DNA from: Salinicoccus sesuvii
GTDB taxonomy: Bacteria; Bacillota; Bacilli; Staphylococcales; Salinicoccaceae
Reading direction: 5' to 3'
DNA length: 64,000 nt
Assembly (NCBI RefSeq): GCF_042648145.1
Contig: NZ_JBHRWV010000010.1
Coordinates: 1 to 64,000, forward strand
Shown here: piece after piece, positions 8,389 to 17,722 of the stretch
How positions within the stretch are numbered: the first letter of the stretch is position 1
Layout of the letters: each line of letters starts with the position of its first letter
Position numbers and translations under genes: made by a program
Notes under the pieces: model-generated
Databases searched by the model: none
Seen by the model: the letters and a program-made list of their open reading frames with translations, nothing else
What the model was told of the DNA's origin: nothing

Positions 8389-9225
8389 ATGTTTTCGGTA
8401 CTGAGTCAGATTCGCAAACGTTATGAGTACATGACACCTGTAGAGCAGCGGATTGCAGATTTTATGCTGGCCAATCCTGCCAAAGTCATCAACATGCCTG
8501 TTAAGGACATCGCAAGAAACAGTAATACGAGCGATGCGGCTATCGTCAGATTTTCAAAGAGGATCGGTCTTGCCGGCATAAAAGAATTAAAAGTTGAGCT
8601 TGCAAAGGAGCTCCATACACTTGAGAAAGAGAACATATCAAGGGTCATCGATCTTGAAAACGATACTCATAAAGATATCTTCGACAAAGTGTTCAAAAAT
8701 ACGATACAAGCCCTCTACAATACAGAAAAGATTGTCGATCGTGATACGATGAAGCAGGCTGCCGAACTCTTCGCCAAATCGGACAATACATTTATATTTG
8801 GCCTTGGGGATTCCTCCAATATCGGAAATGAACTGGAACAGAAGCTACATAGAGTCAATATCAATGCGTTCTTTACTTCAGATAAGTATCTCTGCATGAC
8901 ACGGTTGTCCAATGCTACTGATAATGATGTCTTGTTCCTCATCACCCTATCCGGTAAGACGAAGGAAGTAGTCGAAGTTGTAAAGCTCGCCAAGAAACTT
9001 GGCGTCAAGACCGTCATACTTACCCAAAATCATGCCTCTATCGCAAAACGCAATGCAGACATTGCCATAGAAATCACAGAAGAAGAGACAAATATACAGT
9101 ATATGAACATGACCAGTCGTATAGCGCAGCTCGTCATCTGCGATGTTCTATTCTTCTACATCTGTCGGGAGCTTGGATCCTCGGCATATGAAACCATTAT
9201 TAAGACCTATGACGTTACACACTGA
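8389..9225 (+). CDS. RpiR/MurR family transcriptional regulator with SIS domain
   Basis: N-terminal helix-turn-helix of the RpiR type (residues 1-80: EQRIADFMLANP, DIARNSNTSDAAIVRFSKRIG) joined to a SIS sugar-phosphate isomerase domain (about 115-250, with FGLGDSSNIG and ITLSGKTKEVVEV). Such proteins sense phosphosugars and control sugar or amino-sugar genes. The ATG at 8389 has GAGAGGAG eight bases upstream; the frame is open to 8365. It lies 112 bases behind the GH32 gene with its own TATAAT at 8324-8329, so it may regulate that gene, but its target cannot be seen. Confidence 0.9.
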   Translation: MFSVLSQIRKRYEYMTPVEQRIADFMLANPAKVINMPVKDIARNSNTSDAAIVRFSKRIGLAGIKELKVELAKELHTLEKENISRVIDLENDTHKDIFDKVFKNTIQALYNTEKIVDRDTMKQAAELFAKSDNTFIFGLGDSSNIGNELEQKLHRVNINAFFTSDKYLCMTRLSNATDNDVLFLITLSGKTKEVVEVVKLAKKLGVKTVILTQNHASIAKRNADIAIEITEEETNIQYMNMTSRIAQLVICDVLFFYICRELGSSAYETIIKTYDVTH

Positions 9226-9256
9226 TCTCCTTTCGTGCCGAAGGGAGATTTTTTTA
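9224..9256 (+). terminator. Terminator of RpiR regulator gene
   Basis: Ten-pair stem ATCTCCTTTC/GAAGGGAGAT (one G-T pair), loop GTGCC, then seven T. Confidence 0.9.
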
Positions 9257-9444
9257 TTTATGGAGATAAGAATAATATACAGTTACTTTTTTGAAATATT
9301 TCTGAAATATTCCACGTTAATAAGACACCATTATTAAGGTTATGTAACAACTCTGATATTGGGTAGATACCCCCACGCTATTCTAATATAATGATGATTA
9401 TTGAAAGAGACTATCACGAGTATAGTCTAATGGGGGAAGTCGCA

Positions 9445-10476
9445 TTGAAGAATAAAATAATGAAGAGTGGTATTGCATGCCTATTGGTTTCATCCACTAT
9501 TTTCATATCCAATATAGACACAGTCGTCGAAGCGGAAGAATCAGAAGCAGAAATGTCTGTCGAAGAATCTGTGACAAATGAAGCGGCCCAGCCAGAAAGC
9601 CTCGAAGAATCAACAGAAGAAGTAGAGGTCGAGACTACAGAGGAACGTACTACAGAACAATCTGCTGAGTCGACGACACAATCGCCAGTTGAAAGAGAAA
9701 CTGTGAAAGAAGACGTACTCGTCGGTGCAATGCCCGATGATTCTCCGGAAAACGAGATTCGTCAACGCACAATAACAGCGCATGAAGCGAATGAGGAAAG
9801 TCAAGAAAGTACCCCATATGCCGAACCGTCGTCAGAGCAACCATCCCAACTCCCTTCTAATGAAACGAGCGGGAATGATATTGTACCGGAGCCTACCGCT
9901 GAACCGGTAACAGAGGAAGCGCCAACAACAGAAACTGAGACAGAAACACCCGTCCCTGAGGGAACGGGGCAGTTGCCAGCAGACGAAATCCCTGTAGAGG
10001 AAAATGAAATTCCAACTATGGAGCCAGTGGAACCGTCAGCTGAAGCACCGTCAACAGGTTCTGGAACCGAAGAATTCTCTAGCCCATATCCTGAAGTAGA
10101 CAATAACAGCCTCCAGTCCGAATCGACGGAAGTGCCAGCGCAAGGAGTAAAGCGGTATTTCCGTTATGATCATGGTAATATACTAGAAGGCATCACACTT
10201 GAGCCCGGCGGACCGGAAGCAGACTTTGAACTACTGGATAAGCGTGTCAATCGCTTGCTGTCTGCAAGGATCATGGAAGAATCCGAAGTGGATGATACAG
10301 TGATATATGATATTGAGGCACAAGTCAAAAGTGAAGAGGAAGTAGCTACTGGAACATCACGTGAAGTGCTTCCGAACACGGGAGAGACGAACTATACTTT
10401 CATTTATGGTACAGTGCTGTTGATTTGTGGACTCACTTTGCTCTTCATCATGAGAAAACCGAAAAGCGATAAATAG
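9445..10476 (+). CDS. Small acidic LPxTG-anchored surface protein
   Basis: Secreted, sortase-anchored protein of 343 residues. A hydrophobic signal segment (about 8-26) precedes a low-complexity region very rich in Glu, Thr, Ser and Pro (about 30-230), then a short more ordered part (GVKRYFRYDHGNILEGITLE onwards), and an LPNTGE sorting signal near residue 314, a membrane helix and a KPKSDK tail. I start at TTG 9445 because GGGGGAAG is five bases upstream; the frame continues up to an ATG at 9391 lacking a site. No YSIRK motif is seen. The acidic stalk fits a halotolerant host. I do not recognise a ligand-binding fold, so the function is unknown. Confidence 0.85.
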   Translation: MKNKIMKSGIACLLVSSTIFISNIDTVVEAEESEAEMSVEESVTNEAAQPESLEESTEEVEVETTEERTTEQSAESTTQSPVERETVKEDVLVGAMPDDSPENEIRQRTITAHEANEESQESTPYAEPSSEQPSQLPSNETSGNDIVPEPTAEPVTEEAPTTETETETPVPEGTGQLPADEIPVEENEIPTMEPVEPSAEAPSTGSGTEEFSSPYPEVDNNSLQSESTEVPAQGVKRYFRYDHGNILEGITLEPGGPEADFELLDKRVNRLLSARIMEESEVDDTVIYDIEAQVKSEEEVATGTSREVLPNTGETNYTFIYGTVLLICGLTLLFIMRKPKSDK

Positions 10477-10513
10477 AAAGAGTGCCCCATCCATCGGATG
10501 GGGCACTCTTTCT
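10477..10513. terminator. Bidirectional terminator between LPxTG gene and pepF
   Basis: Fourteen-base perfect stem (AAAGAGTGCCCCAT and its complement) with a seven-base loop. The A and T flanks let it work for both converging genes. Confidence 0.93.
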
Positions 10514-12213
10514 TATAGTACTTTATCGTCGATTGAATTCAAGTAATCTTTGACTTCCCCGACAACAGATACAAGACATCCATCTTCAAACGGAGAGGTC
10601 AGGTTGGCAGACTCGACAAGTGCATTGAACGGCAGTGAGCCACCTAGTTTACACAGTTTGATATAATCCGCCCACGCTGCATCGAAGTCTTCATTTGCAC
10701 GTTTCCAGAACTGGAGTGCGCAGACCTGTGCCAGTGTATAGTCGATGTAATAGAATGGCACTCCGAATACATGCCCTTGTCTATGCCAGAACGCTCCGCT
10801 TGAGAGTGGTTCAATGCTGTCATAGTCACGATGCGGCAAATACTTATCTTCGAGCTTCTTCCATTCCTGGCGACGCTCGAGCGGTGTGAGTTCCGGATTT
10901 TCATAGACGATGTGCTGAAATTCATCAATCGCCACACCATAGGGTAGGAAGGAGATGTTGTCAGCCATATGGGTAAACTTGAATTTGTCCGTGTCTGTCT
11001 TAAAGAACAAGTCCATCCAAGGATAAGTAAAGTATTCCATACTCATGGAATGGATCTCTGCAGCCTCGAGTGTTGGGAATTGATATTCCGGTACTTCGAA
11101 TCCTCTCGACATGTAGCTTTGGAATGCGTGTCCCGCCTCATGTGTCAGTACCGTCACATCATCAAGCGTGCCATTGAAGTTCGAGAAGATGAACGGAGAG
11201 GCGTAGTTCGGAATGAATGTGCAATATCCGCCGCCTTCCTTACCCTTTTTGGCTTCTACATCAAACAGTTCGCGCTCTCTCATGAATGTATAGAATTCAT
11301 CAGTTTCAGAGGATAGCTCGCTGTACATCTTGGCACCGTTCTGAAGAATCTCTTCGGCATTTCCTTTAGGTGTTGCGTTGCCAGTTACGAAGTCGAAGGA
11401 TTCGTCGTACGACTTCAACTCGGAGAGTCCGATTCTCTTACGTTGGCGTTCTTTCAATTCTGTCACAAGTGGAACGACATGCTCGGCTACCTGGCGTCTG
11501 AAGTTCTCTACCATATCCCGGTCATAGTCGATACGATTCATGCGGATGTAGCCAAGTTCGACGAAATCTTTATAGCCCAGTTCTTGTGCAATCTGATGGC
11601 GTGTTTTGACTAGTTCATCGAAGATTTGGTCGATTTTATCTAGTTGTTCCCCCATGAAGCCTTGTACGGCTTTTGTTGCGTCTCTTCTCATAGCACGATC
11701 CTGATGCTCAGCGTAAGGGCCGAATTCTGATAGATTAAGGACTTTACCATCGAATTCGATTTCAGCAGAAGCCATAAGTTTAGAGTACTCGGAATCGAGT
11801 TTGTTTTCTTTCTGGAGTAGCGCCTTTACTTTCGGATCGAATCCCTTAATGGCGTTCTCCGATAGGGCAAACAACTGCTTGCCGTATCTTTCTTCAAGTG
11901 CATCTCTATATGGGCTCTCGGATATTGCCTGATAGTATTTATGGTTGATCTCCTGGATCATTGGACCGTATTCATCAAAAAACGTTCTTTCCTGGTCGTA
12001 GAACTCATCTTTTGTATCAATGGAAGCACGTATGTAGGTCAGCGTACTCATTGTGGAAAGATAATTGAAATGAACATTCAGTTGGTCGATGACCCCACCC
12101 TGTTCCTCTGCTGATTGTTTCTTTTTGAATTCTTCAAGCAATGCATCTACTTTGGATGAAATTTGCTCGAGATTCGGTCTTTCGTATTCGTAATCTTTAA
12201 AAGTACGTACCAT
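10513..12213 (-). CDS. pepF: Oligoendopeptidase F family M3 metallopeptidase
   Basis: Cytoplasmic zinc peptidase of family M3 that cleaves oligopeptides. The zinc motif H-E-A-G-H is at residues 358-362 (THEAGHAFQS), with the third-ligand helix TLEAAEIHSMSMEYF about 25 residues later. Length 566 residues. The ATG at 12213 is preceded by AGGGGG; the frame extends nine codons to 12240 without a better site. It stands alone, convergent with the LPxTG gene and divergent from the PPK2 gene. Confidence 0.92.
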   Translation of the reverse strand: MVRTFKDYEYERPNLEQISSKVDALLEEFKKKQSAEEQGGVIDQLNVHFNYLSTMSTLTYIRASIDTKDEFYDQERTFFDEYGPMIQEINHKYYQAISESPYRDALEERYGKQLFALSENAIKGFDPKVKALLQKENKLDSEYSKLMASAEIEFDGKVLNLSEFGPYAEHQDRAMRRDATKAVQGFMGEQLDKIDQIFDELVKTRHQIAQELGYKDFVELGYIRMNRIDYDRDMVENFRRQVAEHVVPLVTELKERQRKRIGLSELKSYDESFDFVTGNATPKGNAEEILQNGAKMYSELSSETDEFYTFMRERELFDVEAKKGKEGGGYCTFIPNYASPFIFSNFNGTLDDVTVLTHEAGHAFQSYMSRGFEVPEYQFPTLEAAEIHSMSMEYFTYPWMDLFFKTDTDKFKFTHMADNISFLPYGVAIDEFQHIVYENPELTPLERRQEWKKLEDKYLPHRDYDSIEPLSSGAFWHRQGHVFGVPFYYIDYTLAQVCALQFWKRANEDFDAAWADYIKLCKLGGSLPFNALVESANLTSPFEDGCLVSVVGEVKDYLNSIDDKVL

Positions 12214-12348
12214 GTTTATCCCCCTAAAAGTTAAGTACACCTATCATATTATCATATTCATCTGGAATGCACCTTAAGTTTACAATATGTTCAGATTATT
12301 CGACTTATGGGTAAGAAAGTAGAGAAAGCGATCAAAGGGAGAGATGAC

Positions 12349-13779
12349 ATGGTAGAGACAGATGAACTGCTCGAAAATAGAGTTGGAGAAATGACGAGAA
12401 AGACAAATGAGATGGGGATTCCACTCATGATTGTAATTGAGGGTCCCCCGGCATCGGGTAAATCTCGACTGTCCAATGCATTGTATATGGCACTCGATGC
12501 TAAATATACAGATTTCATGGCCACCCGTCCGCCAAGAGATATCGATCTTAGATATCCATTCTTGCAGCGCTACTGGAACCACCTGCCGAAGAATGGTGAT
12601 ATCAATATCCATTTCAGAAGCTGGTATGCCCAGTACATCGAGTACAAGACAAACACCGTGCTTGATAACGTCAGGGTAGATTATGAAGAGATTAAACAGG
12701 ATATGGATCGTTTTGAACAGACATTGATAGACAACGGATATGAAATCATCAAGTTCTATGTCCATACGACCGAAGCGGTGAGGGACAAGCATATCGAGAA
12801 GCTCAGAGCAAACCCAGTTCTAAAATGGAAGGCCGAGGAATTCGCAGAGCGTCTCGATAAGATAGATTACGAAAATGAAATGGAGCAATTTTTAAAGGCA
12901 CCGACCGGCTGCCCTTGGACAGTAATCGATTTCGAAGAAAAAGGGGGCGCGATTAATACGCTGTACCGCACAATTATAGAACGGCTTGAGAAGCGGGTTG
13001 AAGCGGAAGAGAGCGCAGAAGCTTCTAAGATTGATGGTGCCTTTACTAACAGCTATGAATCGGAATTTTTCAATTTTGATTTCGAGAAGGAGAAGATTAA
13101 GAAAAAGGAATATAAGGAGATACTCCCTGACTTGCAGTCGAGAATGCGAGAAATCCAGTTTCAGCTCTATGAGAAGAAAATCCCCCTTGTCATTGTGTAT
13201 GAAGGCATGGACGCGGCTGGCAAAGGAGGGAATATCAAGCGTATTCGGGAGAGCTTGGATCCAACCGGTTATACAGTCAATGCGACTGGAGCACCGACCG
13301 ATATCGAGTTGGCACACCATTACCTATGGCGGTTCGCCATTAATACACCGAGAAGTGGTCATATTGGTTTTTTCGACCGCAGCTGGTATGGCAGAGTACT
13401 TGTGGAACGTATCGAGGGATTCGCCTCCAAAAAAGAATGGACCCAGGCCTATGATGAGATCAATGATTTTGAAAAATCGCTGTATAATTCCGGCGCCATT
13501 ATCGTGAAATTTTTCTTGTCACTTGATAAGGATGAGCAACTCGAACGGTTCACCGACCGCCAGGAAGATGAGGATAAACAATGGAAACTGACGGATGAAG
13601 ATTGGAGAAACAGGGAGAAATGGGATCTTTACGTCGAAGCTTCGGAAGATATGGTGCGTGAAACGAGTACTGCACGTGCACCGTGGCATATTATCGCTGG
13701 AAACGACAAACGGTATGCGCGGATTACAGCACTCAGAAAAGTAATAGAAGCATGCGAAGCTCGTCTTGGAAATAGCTAG
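12349..13779 (+). CDS. pap: Polyphosphate:AMP phosphotransferase (two-domain PPK2)
   Basis: Two fused PPK2 domains. The first carries Walker A G-P-P-A-S-G-K-S at residues 32-39, the second E-G-M-D-A-A-G-K at 285-292 followed by the canonical PTDIELAHHYLWRF and FFDRSWYGRVLVERIEGF blocks. In the family, such tandem proteins phosphorylate AMP to ADP with polyphosphate as donor, and the C-terminal domain holds the full catalytic set. In the first domain the blocks are degenerate (RSWYAQYIE in place of RSWYGRVLVE), as expected. The ATG at 12349 has AAAGGGAGAG just upstream; an upstream in-frame ATG at 12307 lacks a site. Confidence 0.9.
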   Translation: MVETDELLENRVGEMTRKTNEMGIPLMIVIEGPPASGKSRLSNALYMALDAKYTDFMATRPPRDIDLRYPFLQRYWNHLPKNGDINIHFRSWYAQYIEYKTNTVLDNVRVDYEEIKQDMDRFEQTLIDNGYEIIKFYVHTTEAVRDKHIEKLRANPVLKWKAEEFAERLDKIDYENEMEQFLKAPTGCPWTVIDFEEKGGAINTLYRTIIERLEKRVEAEESAEASKIDGAFTNSYESEFFNFDFEKEKIKKKEYKEILPDLQSRMREIQFQLYEKKIPLVIVYEGMDAAGKGGNIKRIRESLDPTGYTVNATGAPTDIELAHHYLWRFAINTPRSGHIGFFDRSWYGRVLVERIEGFASKKEWTQAYDEINDFEKSLYNSGAIIVKFFLSLDKDEQLERFTDRQEDEDKQWKLTDEDWRNREKWDLYVEASEDMVRETSTARAPWHIIAGNDKRYARITALRKVIEACEARLGNS

Positions 13780-13802
13780 AGATCACTTAACAGAAGAAAA
13801 GT

Positions 13803-13842
13803 CCCGGGAGGTTATGTGATAAGCCAATCCCGGGGTTTTTTT
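13803..13842 (+). terminator. Terminator of PPK2 gene
   Basis: CCCGGGA and TCCCGGG arms (13803-13809, 13828-13834) with an 18-base loop and a run of seven T. Confidence 0.8.
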
Positions 13843-13942
13843 GAAAAATAAGGCATGACGGTCCTACCATCATAATTCTATCTCTTAGGCTTTCGCGCCT
13901 TCTCTTATTGGAATCTGCAGGGCAAACATACTCAGATGGCTA

Positions 13943-13971
13943 TTGCATCCGCTTTAAAAAATGTATATCCT
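13943..13971 (+). promoter_or_regulatory. Probable promoter of the Vpr-like protease gene
   Basis: TTGCAT, 17 bases, TATCCT. The predicted start of transcription, near 13978, falls on the first arm of an inverted repeat. Confidence 0.45.
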
Positions 13972-13977
13972 ATAAAA

Positions 13978-14008
13978 GAACTATTAATTTTGAAAATTTT
14001 AATAGTTC
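13978..14008 (+). promoter_or_regulatory. Inverted repeat at the predicted mRNA 5' end of the protease gene
   Basis: Perfect ten-base arms GAACTATTAA and TTAATAGTTC spaced by 11 bases, ending 23 bases before the protease start codon. It could be an operator or a 5' stabilising stem-loop on the transcript. Confidence 0.5.
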
Positions 14009-14031
14009 ATAATAAGTAGGGGGAATGATAG

Positions 14032-17000
14032 ATGCAGTCGTTTAAACGGATTTTTCTTTTATTCACAGCACTGCTTCTGATATTTAGTGCGTTCGGTACC
14101 AATGTATCAGCAAATGAACTGGGCAAACCGGAACATTCGCCATCATTGGACGACACACACTTTGATCAGTATCAGAACATGCAAAGCCAGCTGGATATTC
14201 TTACGGGTGAGGCCCAGCTTGGTGAGAGTCTCGAGAATAGGGAAGGCAATGTAAATGTCATCGTACACTACAGGGAACCTTCTGTTGGACTCCAAAAGGG
14301 GATTGTACAATCTAAAGGGAAAAAATGGTCTGGACTTGATGCAGACAAAGTCAGACAAAAAATAGAGAAACAGCAGAATCAAGCGGAACACAGTATGCGG
14401 AATAAGAATATCAATTTTTCCAAAGGTAATACATACTCTACTGTGCTGAATGCTGAATCGATGACTGTTGCGGCAGAAGATCTTGGAAAACTGCTGGAAG
14501 TTGAAGAAGTGGCACTGGTCGAGGAGGACTATTTCGTCCAACTCGATCCTGAAGTCAGAACAACACATAACGAAGCTATCGAAGGTGTATCGGACGTATC
14601 AGACGAAGATATCGAACCGAACTACATTACGGGCATCACACATCTTGATATCCCGAAAGTATGGGAACTTGGCAATCGCGGCCAGGGTATCAAAGTGGGT
14701 GTCATCGATACCGGCATAGACTATAACCATCCCGATCTCGCTGATGTATACCGGGGTGGTAGAAACTATGTGAATGGCGCGGATTATCTCGTCCAGAGAC
14801 CGGCAGATGATCCTTACGAAACAAAACCGGAAGAACGTCCGGATAATCTACCTGAATTTGATGATCGTGGAAACTCCTATTGGACGACACACGGTACACA
14901 TGTCGCTGGAACTATCGCAGCACAAGGCAATAATGACTTCGGCATGATTGGTGTTGCACCAAATGTCGACCTTTATGCTTATCGTGTACTCGGTGCGTAC
15001 GGTAGTGGGTACACATCTTGGATTGTCGGTGGAGTAGAGGGCGCAGTCGAGGATGGCATGGATGTCATCAATCTCTCCCTTGGGAATACTCTAAGTGACG
15101 AAAGTCAGGCAAATTCCTTTGCACTGAATAATGCGATGCTACTTGGCACGACAGCTTTCGCAGCAACCGGCAACTCTGGTCCGGGCCGCTCTACAGTCGG
15201 TGGACCGGCAACGAGCACGATGGCAATCAGTGTCGGCAATACAACATTACCTGAAGAAAGAGTGGCATCTAATGTCACATTGGAAGCAGGAGACTTCTCA
15301 GAAACAGTGGATGCGAATTTCATGGCCTTCATGATTGGCACGTCTCCAGAAGAAAGTCTTGAAGACTCTATGGAAGTTGTCAATGTACCTGGTGTCGGTA
15401 TCGCTTCCGACTTCGAAGGTGTTGATGTTGAGAATAAAGTGGCGCTCATACAGCGCGGTGAAATTGCATTTGTAGACAAAATTGCGAATGCACGTGATAA
15501 CGGCGCCGAAGGTGTTATCATCTACAACTCGGCGAACGGATCCAATGCACCTGGACCAGTCGGAATCTTCCTCGGTACAGCATTTGATTTCGTACCAACA
15601 CTGGATATTTCGCATACACTTGGCGCTGAGTTTGCAGCTGCAATCGATGGTGCGGATACCGGCACTGTTACTTTCAATAGCTTTGAAGCATCTATGACAG
15701 CAGGTGACGCAGTAAATGATTCCTCTTCAAGGGGACCATCTACACCGAACTTCGATATCAAACCGGATGTCTCAGCACCAGGTACGAACATACTGTCAAC
15801 AGTTCCTGAATTTGCTGCTTCCGGAGATTATTCTAGAGCATATGAACAGTACACAGGAACATCTATGGCGACTCCGCACGCAGCAGGTATCGGGGCACTG
15901 CTTCTCGAATTGCATCCAGAATGGACACCATTCGATGTAAAGTCAGCAATGAGCAACACAGCTAAAGTACTCGATACAAGCCTCTATGATGTATTCGATC
16001 AAGGCGCTGGACTCGTCCAGCCATATGCGGCAGCAACGACCAATACACTCATCAAAGTGCCACATGAATCTACAATGGATGGAGAAACACATAGCCATAC
16101 ACGCGGTACGATGGCCTTCGGATTCGTAAGTCCAGATGCTTCCCCGCAAACAGTAACAAAAGATTTGATCATTGAAAGTAATTCCGGAGATACCTACAGC
16201 TTTGAAGTCGTTACAGTCAAGGCACCAACAGGATCCATGTCCGGTGCAACATTGACCCCAAGCACGCAGTCAGTAACAGTAAACGGCAGCCAGACAGTTC
16301 AGTTTAATCTGAACGTGCCAGCAGGTGCTGAAGAGCCGGGTAATGAATTCCTAGGTTATATCAACGTTACAAGTGGATCTGGTACGTACTCTGTACCATT
16401 TGCCGTCGGTTTTGCACCGACGACTCAGCAAGGCTTTGCAGATCTCTACCTCAATGACTATCATATTTCGCCTAATGGAGATGGCGTACAAGACGAAACG
16501 TCTGTATATGCTGCTTTCCATAATCCCCAGCAGATGACAGCATTCAGCTGGTATGACCTGCTCAATCCAACCGCAGGACCAGAGGGCGACGGGTATATAG
16601 GAGACTTTGCCTTTATCGAGGGGATACAGTCTTCAGTGACAGTACCTGTGGATGGTACAATGTATAGCATTGAAAATGGGCAGTACGTATACTCCGACGT
16701 ACCGGATGGTGTATACACGATAGATGCTATTTCGCTTCATGAAGGTGGCATTGATCTCCAGTATGATGGACCATTATTCGTTAAACGCAGTGCAACACAA
16801 GTTGTAGATCCGGCAGTTTCTGATGGTGCCATCACAGCTGGTGTTGAAGACCTATATATCGAAGTGCTTCCGGCGCTTCAGGAAATGTACGGCATATCCT
16901 ATAATCCGAGCACGTTCATCAGCGGAAACTATCAGCTGACAAATAATGCGGGAACAGAGGAAGGTGCGGTGGCGATTGATACTGATGGTACATTGTCACT

Positions 17001-17673
17001 TGATTTCCAAGGTTACACAGGTGTATACAATCTGACACTCGATTTCACTGATGTGGCAGGCAACAGCGCTACTTATGGCTATGCCGTGAACTTTGATGAA
17101 GGTACTATCACAGAAGGTGAAGCAGACCTGCCTGATGGAGAACTACCTGAAGAAGAACCGGAAAGTAACGCATACGAGCTGACAGAAGCAGATATCGGTG
17201 ATGGTATCACAAGAAACAACATCAAAGATATTCAAGTAAATGTACCTGAAGAAAACATTCAAGATGGATCTGCTTCAATCAGAATCTCGAACGATCTGAT
17301 TGCGCAGTTTGCGCAGATGCGAAATAACAAGACAGTGGTACTAAATGTCGGTAGTTCAGCAGTCCAACTGACGGTTCAGAACTTCCAGCAATTTAGTGCA
17401 TATGATGCTGTAGAAGTCGACTTGCAACGTACACCAAGTACAGAAGCACACCACGTTAGTGACATATACGAAGTCTTGCTCAGAGGCATCACAGGAGATC
17501 AGACAGAGACGATCACACAACTGAACTCAGCAATGAGCGTCATGATTGAATCTCCCGGTAGACACTTTGATGTATACGATATTGCGGCAGATACAATCAT
17601 CAAATCTAAATACAACAAGAAACAGCAAGTCGTTCAAACCACAGTGCCATCTTCATATGTTGTCATTCAATAA
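14032..17673 (+). CDS. Vpr-like secreted subtilisin family S8 serine protease
   Basis: Exported protease of 1213 residues. A signal peptide (residues 1-27, ending VSA) is followed by an I9-type propeptide, then the S8 catalytic domain with Asp226 (VIDTGID), His290 (GTHVAG), oxyanion Asn381 (TGNSGPG) and Ser611 (GTSMATPHAAG). A PA domain is inserted at about 420-560 (VALIQRGEIAFVDKI), the layout of Bacillus Vpr. Then come Fn3-like and beta-sandwich modules, including a SPNGDGVQDE calcium-type motif near residue 819. No LPxTG or membrane anchor is present, so it is probably free in the medium. The catalytic set is complete. It may provide peptides for uptake or process surface proteins. Confidence 0.92.
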   Translation: MQSFKRIFLLFTALLLIFSAFGTNVSANELGKPEHSPSLDDTHFDQYQNMQSQLDILTGEAQLGESLENREGNVNVIVHYREPSVGLQKGIVQSKGKKWSGLDADKVRQKIEKQQNQAEHSMRNKNINFSKGNTYSTVLNAESMTVAAEDLGKLLEVEEVALVEEDYFVQLDPEVRTTHNEAIEGVSDVSDEDIEPNYITGITHLDIPKVWELGNRGQGIKVGVIDTGIDYNHPDLADVYRGGRNYVNGADYLVQRPADDPYETKPEERPDNLPEFDDRGNSYWTTHGTHVAGTIAAQGNNDFGMIGVAPNVDLYAYRVLGAYGSGYTSWIVGGVEGAVEDGMDVINLSLGNTLSDESQANSFALNNAMLLGTTAFAATGNSGPGRSTVGGPATSTMAISVGNTTLPEERVASNVTLEAGDFSETVDANFMAFMIGTSPEESLEDSMEVVNVPGVGIASDFEGVDVENKVALIQRGEIAFVDKIANARDNGAEGVIIYNSANGSNAPGPVGIFLGTAFDFVPTLDISHTLGAEFAAAIDGADTGTVTFNSFEASMTAGDAVNDSSSRGPSTPNFDIKPDVSAPGTNILSTVPEFAASGDYSRAYEQYTGTSMATPHAAGIGALLLELHPEWTPFDVKSAMSNTAKVLDTSLYDVFDQGAGLVQPYAAATTNTLIKVPHESTMDGETHSHTRGTMAFGFVSPDASPQTVTKDLIIESNSGDTYSFEVVTVKAPTGSMSGATLTPSTQSVTVNGSQTVQFNLNVPAGAEEPGNEFLGYINVTSGSGTYSVPFAVGFAPTTQQGFADLYLNDYHISPNGDGVQDETSVYAAFHNPQQMTAFSWYDLLNPTAGPEGDGYIGDFAFIEGIQSSVTVPVDGTMYSIENGQYVYSDVPDGVYTIDAISLHEGGIDLQYDGPLFVKRSATQVVDPAVSDGAITAGVEDLYIEVLPALQEMYGISYNPSTFISGNYQLTNNAGTEEGAVAIDTDGTLSLDFQGYTGVYNLTLDFTDVAGNSATYGYAVNFDEGTITEGEADLPDGELPEEEPESNAYELTEADIGDGITRNNIKDIQVNVPEENIQDGSASIRISNDLIAQFAQMRNNKTVVLNVGSSAVQLTVQNFQQFSAYDAVEVDLQRTPSTEAHHVSDIYEVLLRGITGDQTETITQLNSAMSVMIESPGRHFDVYDIAADTIIKSKYNKKQQVVQTTVPSSYVVIQ

Positions 17674-17675
17674 TA

Positions 17676-17710
17676 AAAATGCATCTGGGAGTCTCTCCCA
17701 GATGCATTTT
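17676..17710. terminator. Bidirectional terminator between protease and CPBP gene
   Basis: Perfect 15-base stem AAAATGCATCTGGGA and its complement around a GTCTC loop, with T runs on both strands. Confidence 0.93.
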
Positions 17711-17722
17711 GTCGTTATATAT

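Noticed and set aside
9338..9366. SigmaB-like promoter (GGTTAT ... GGGTAG) before the LPxTG gene
   Set aside because: Spacing is too long and the -10 is imperfect; the nearby TATAAT at 9387-9392 is just as likely.
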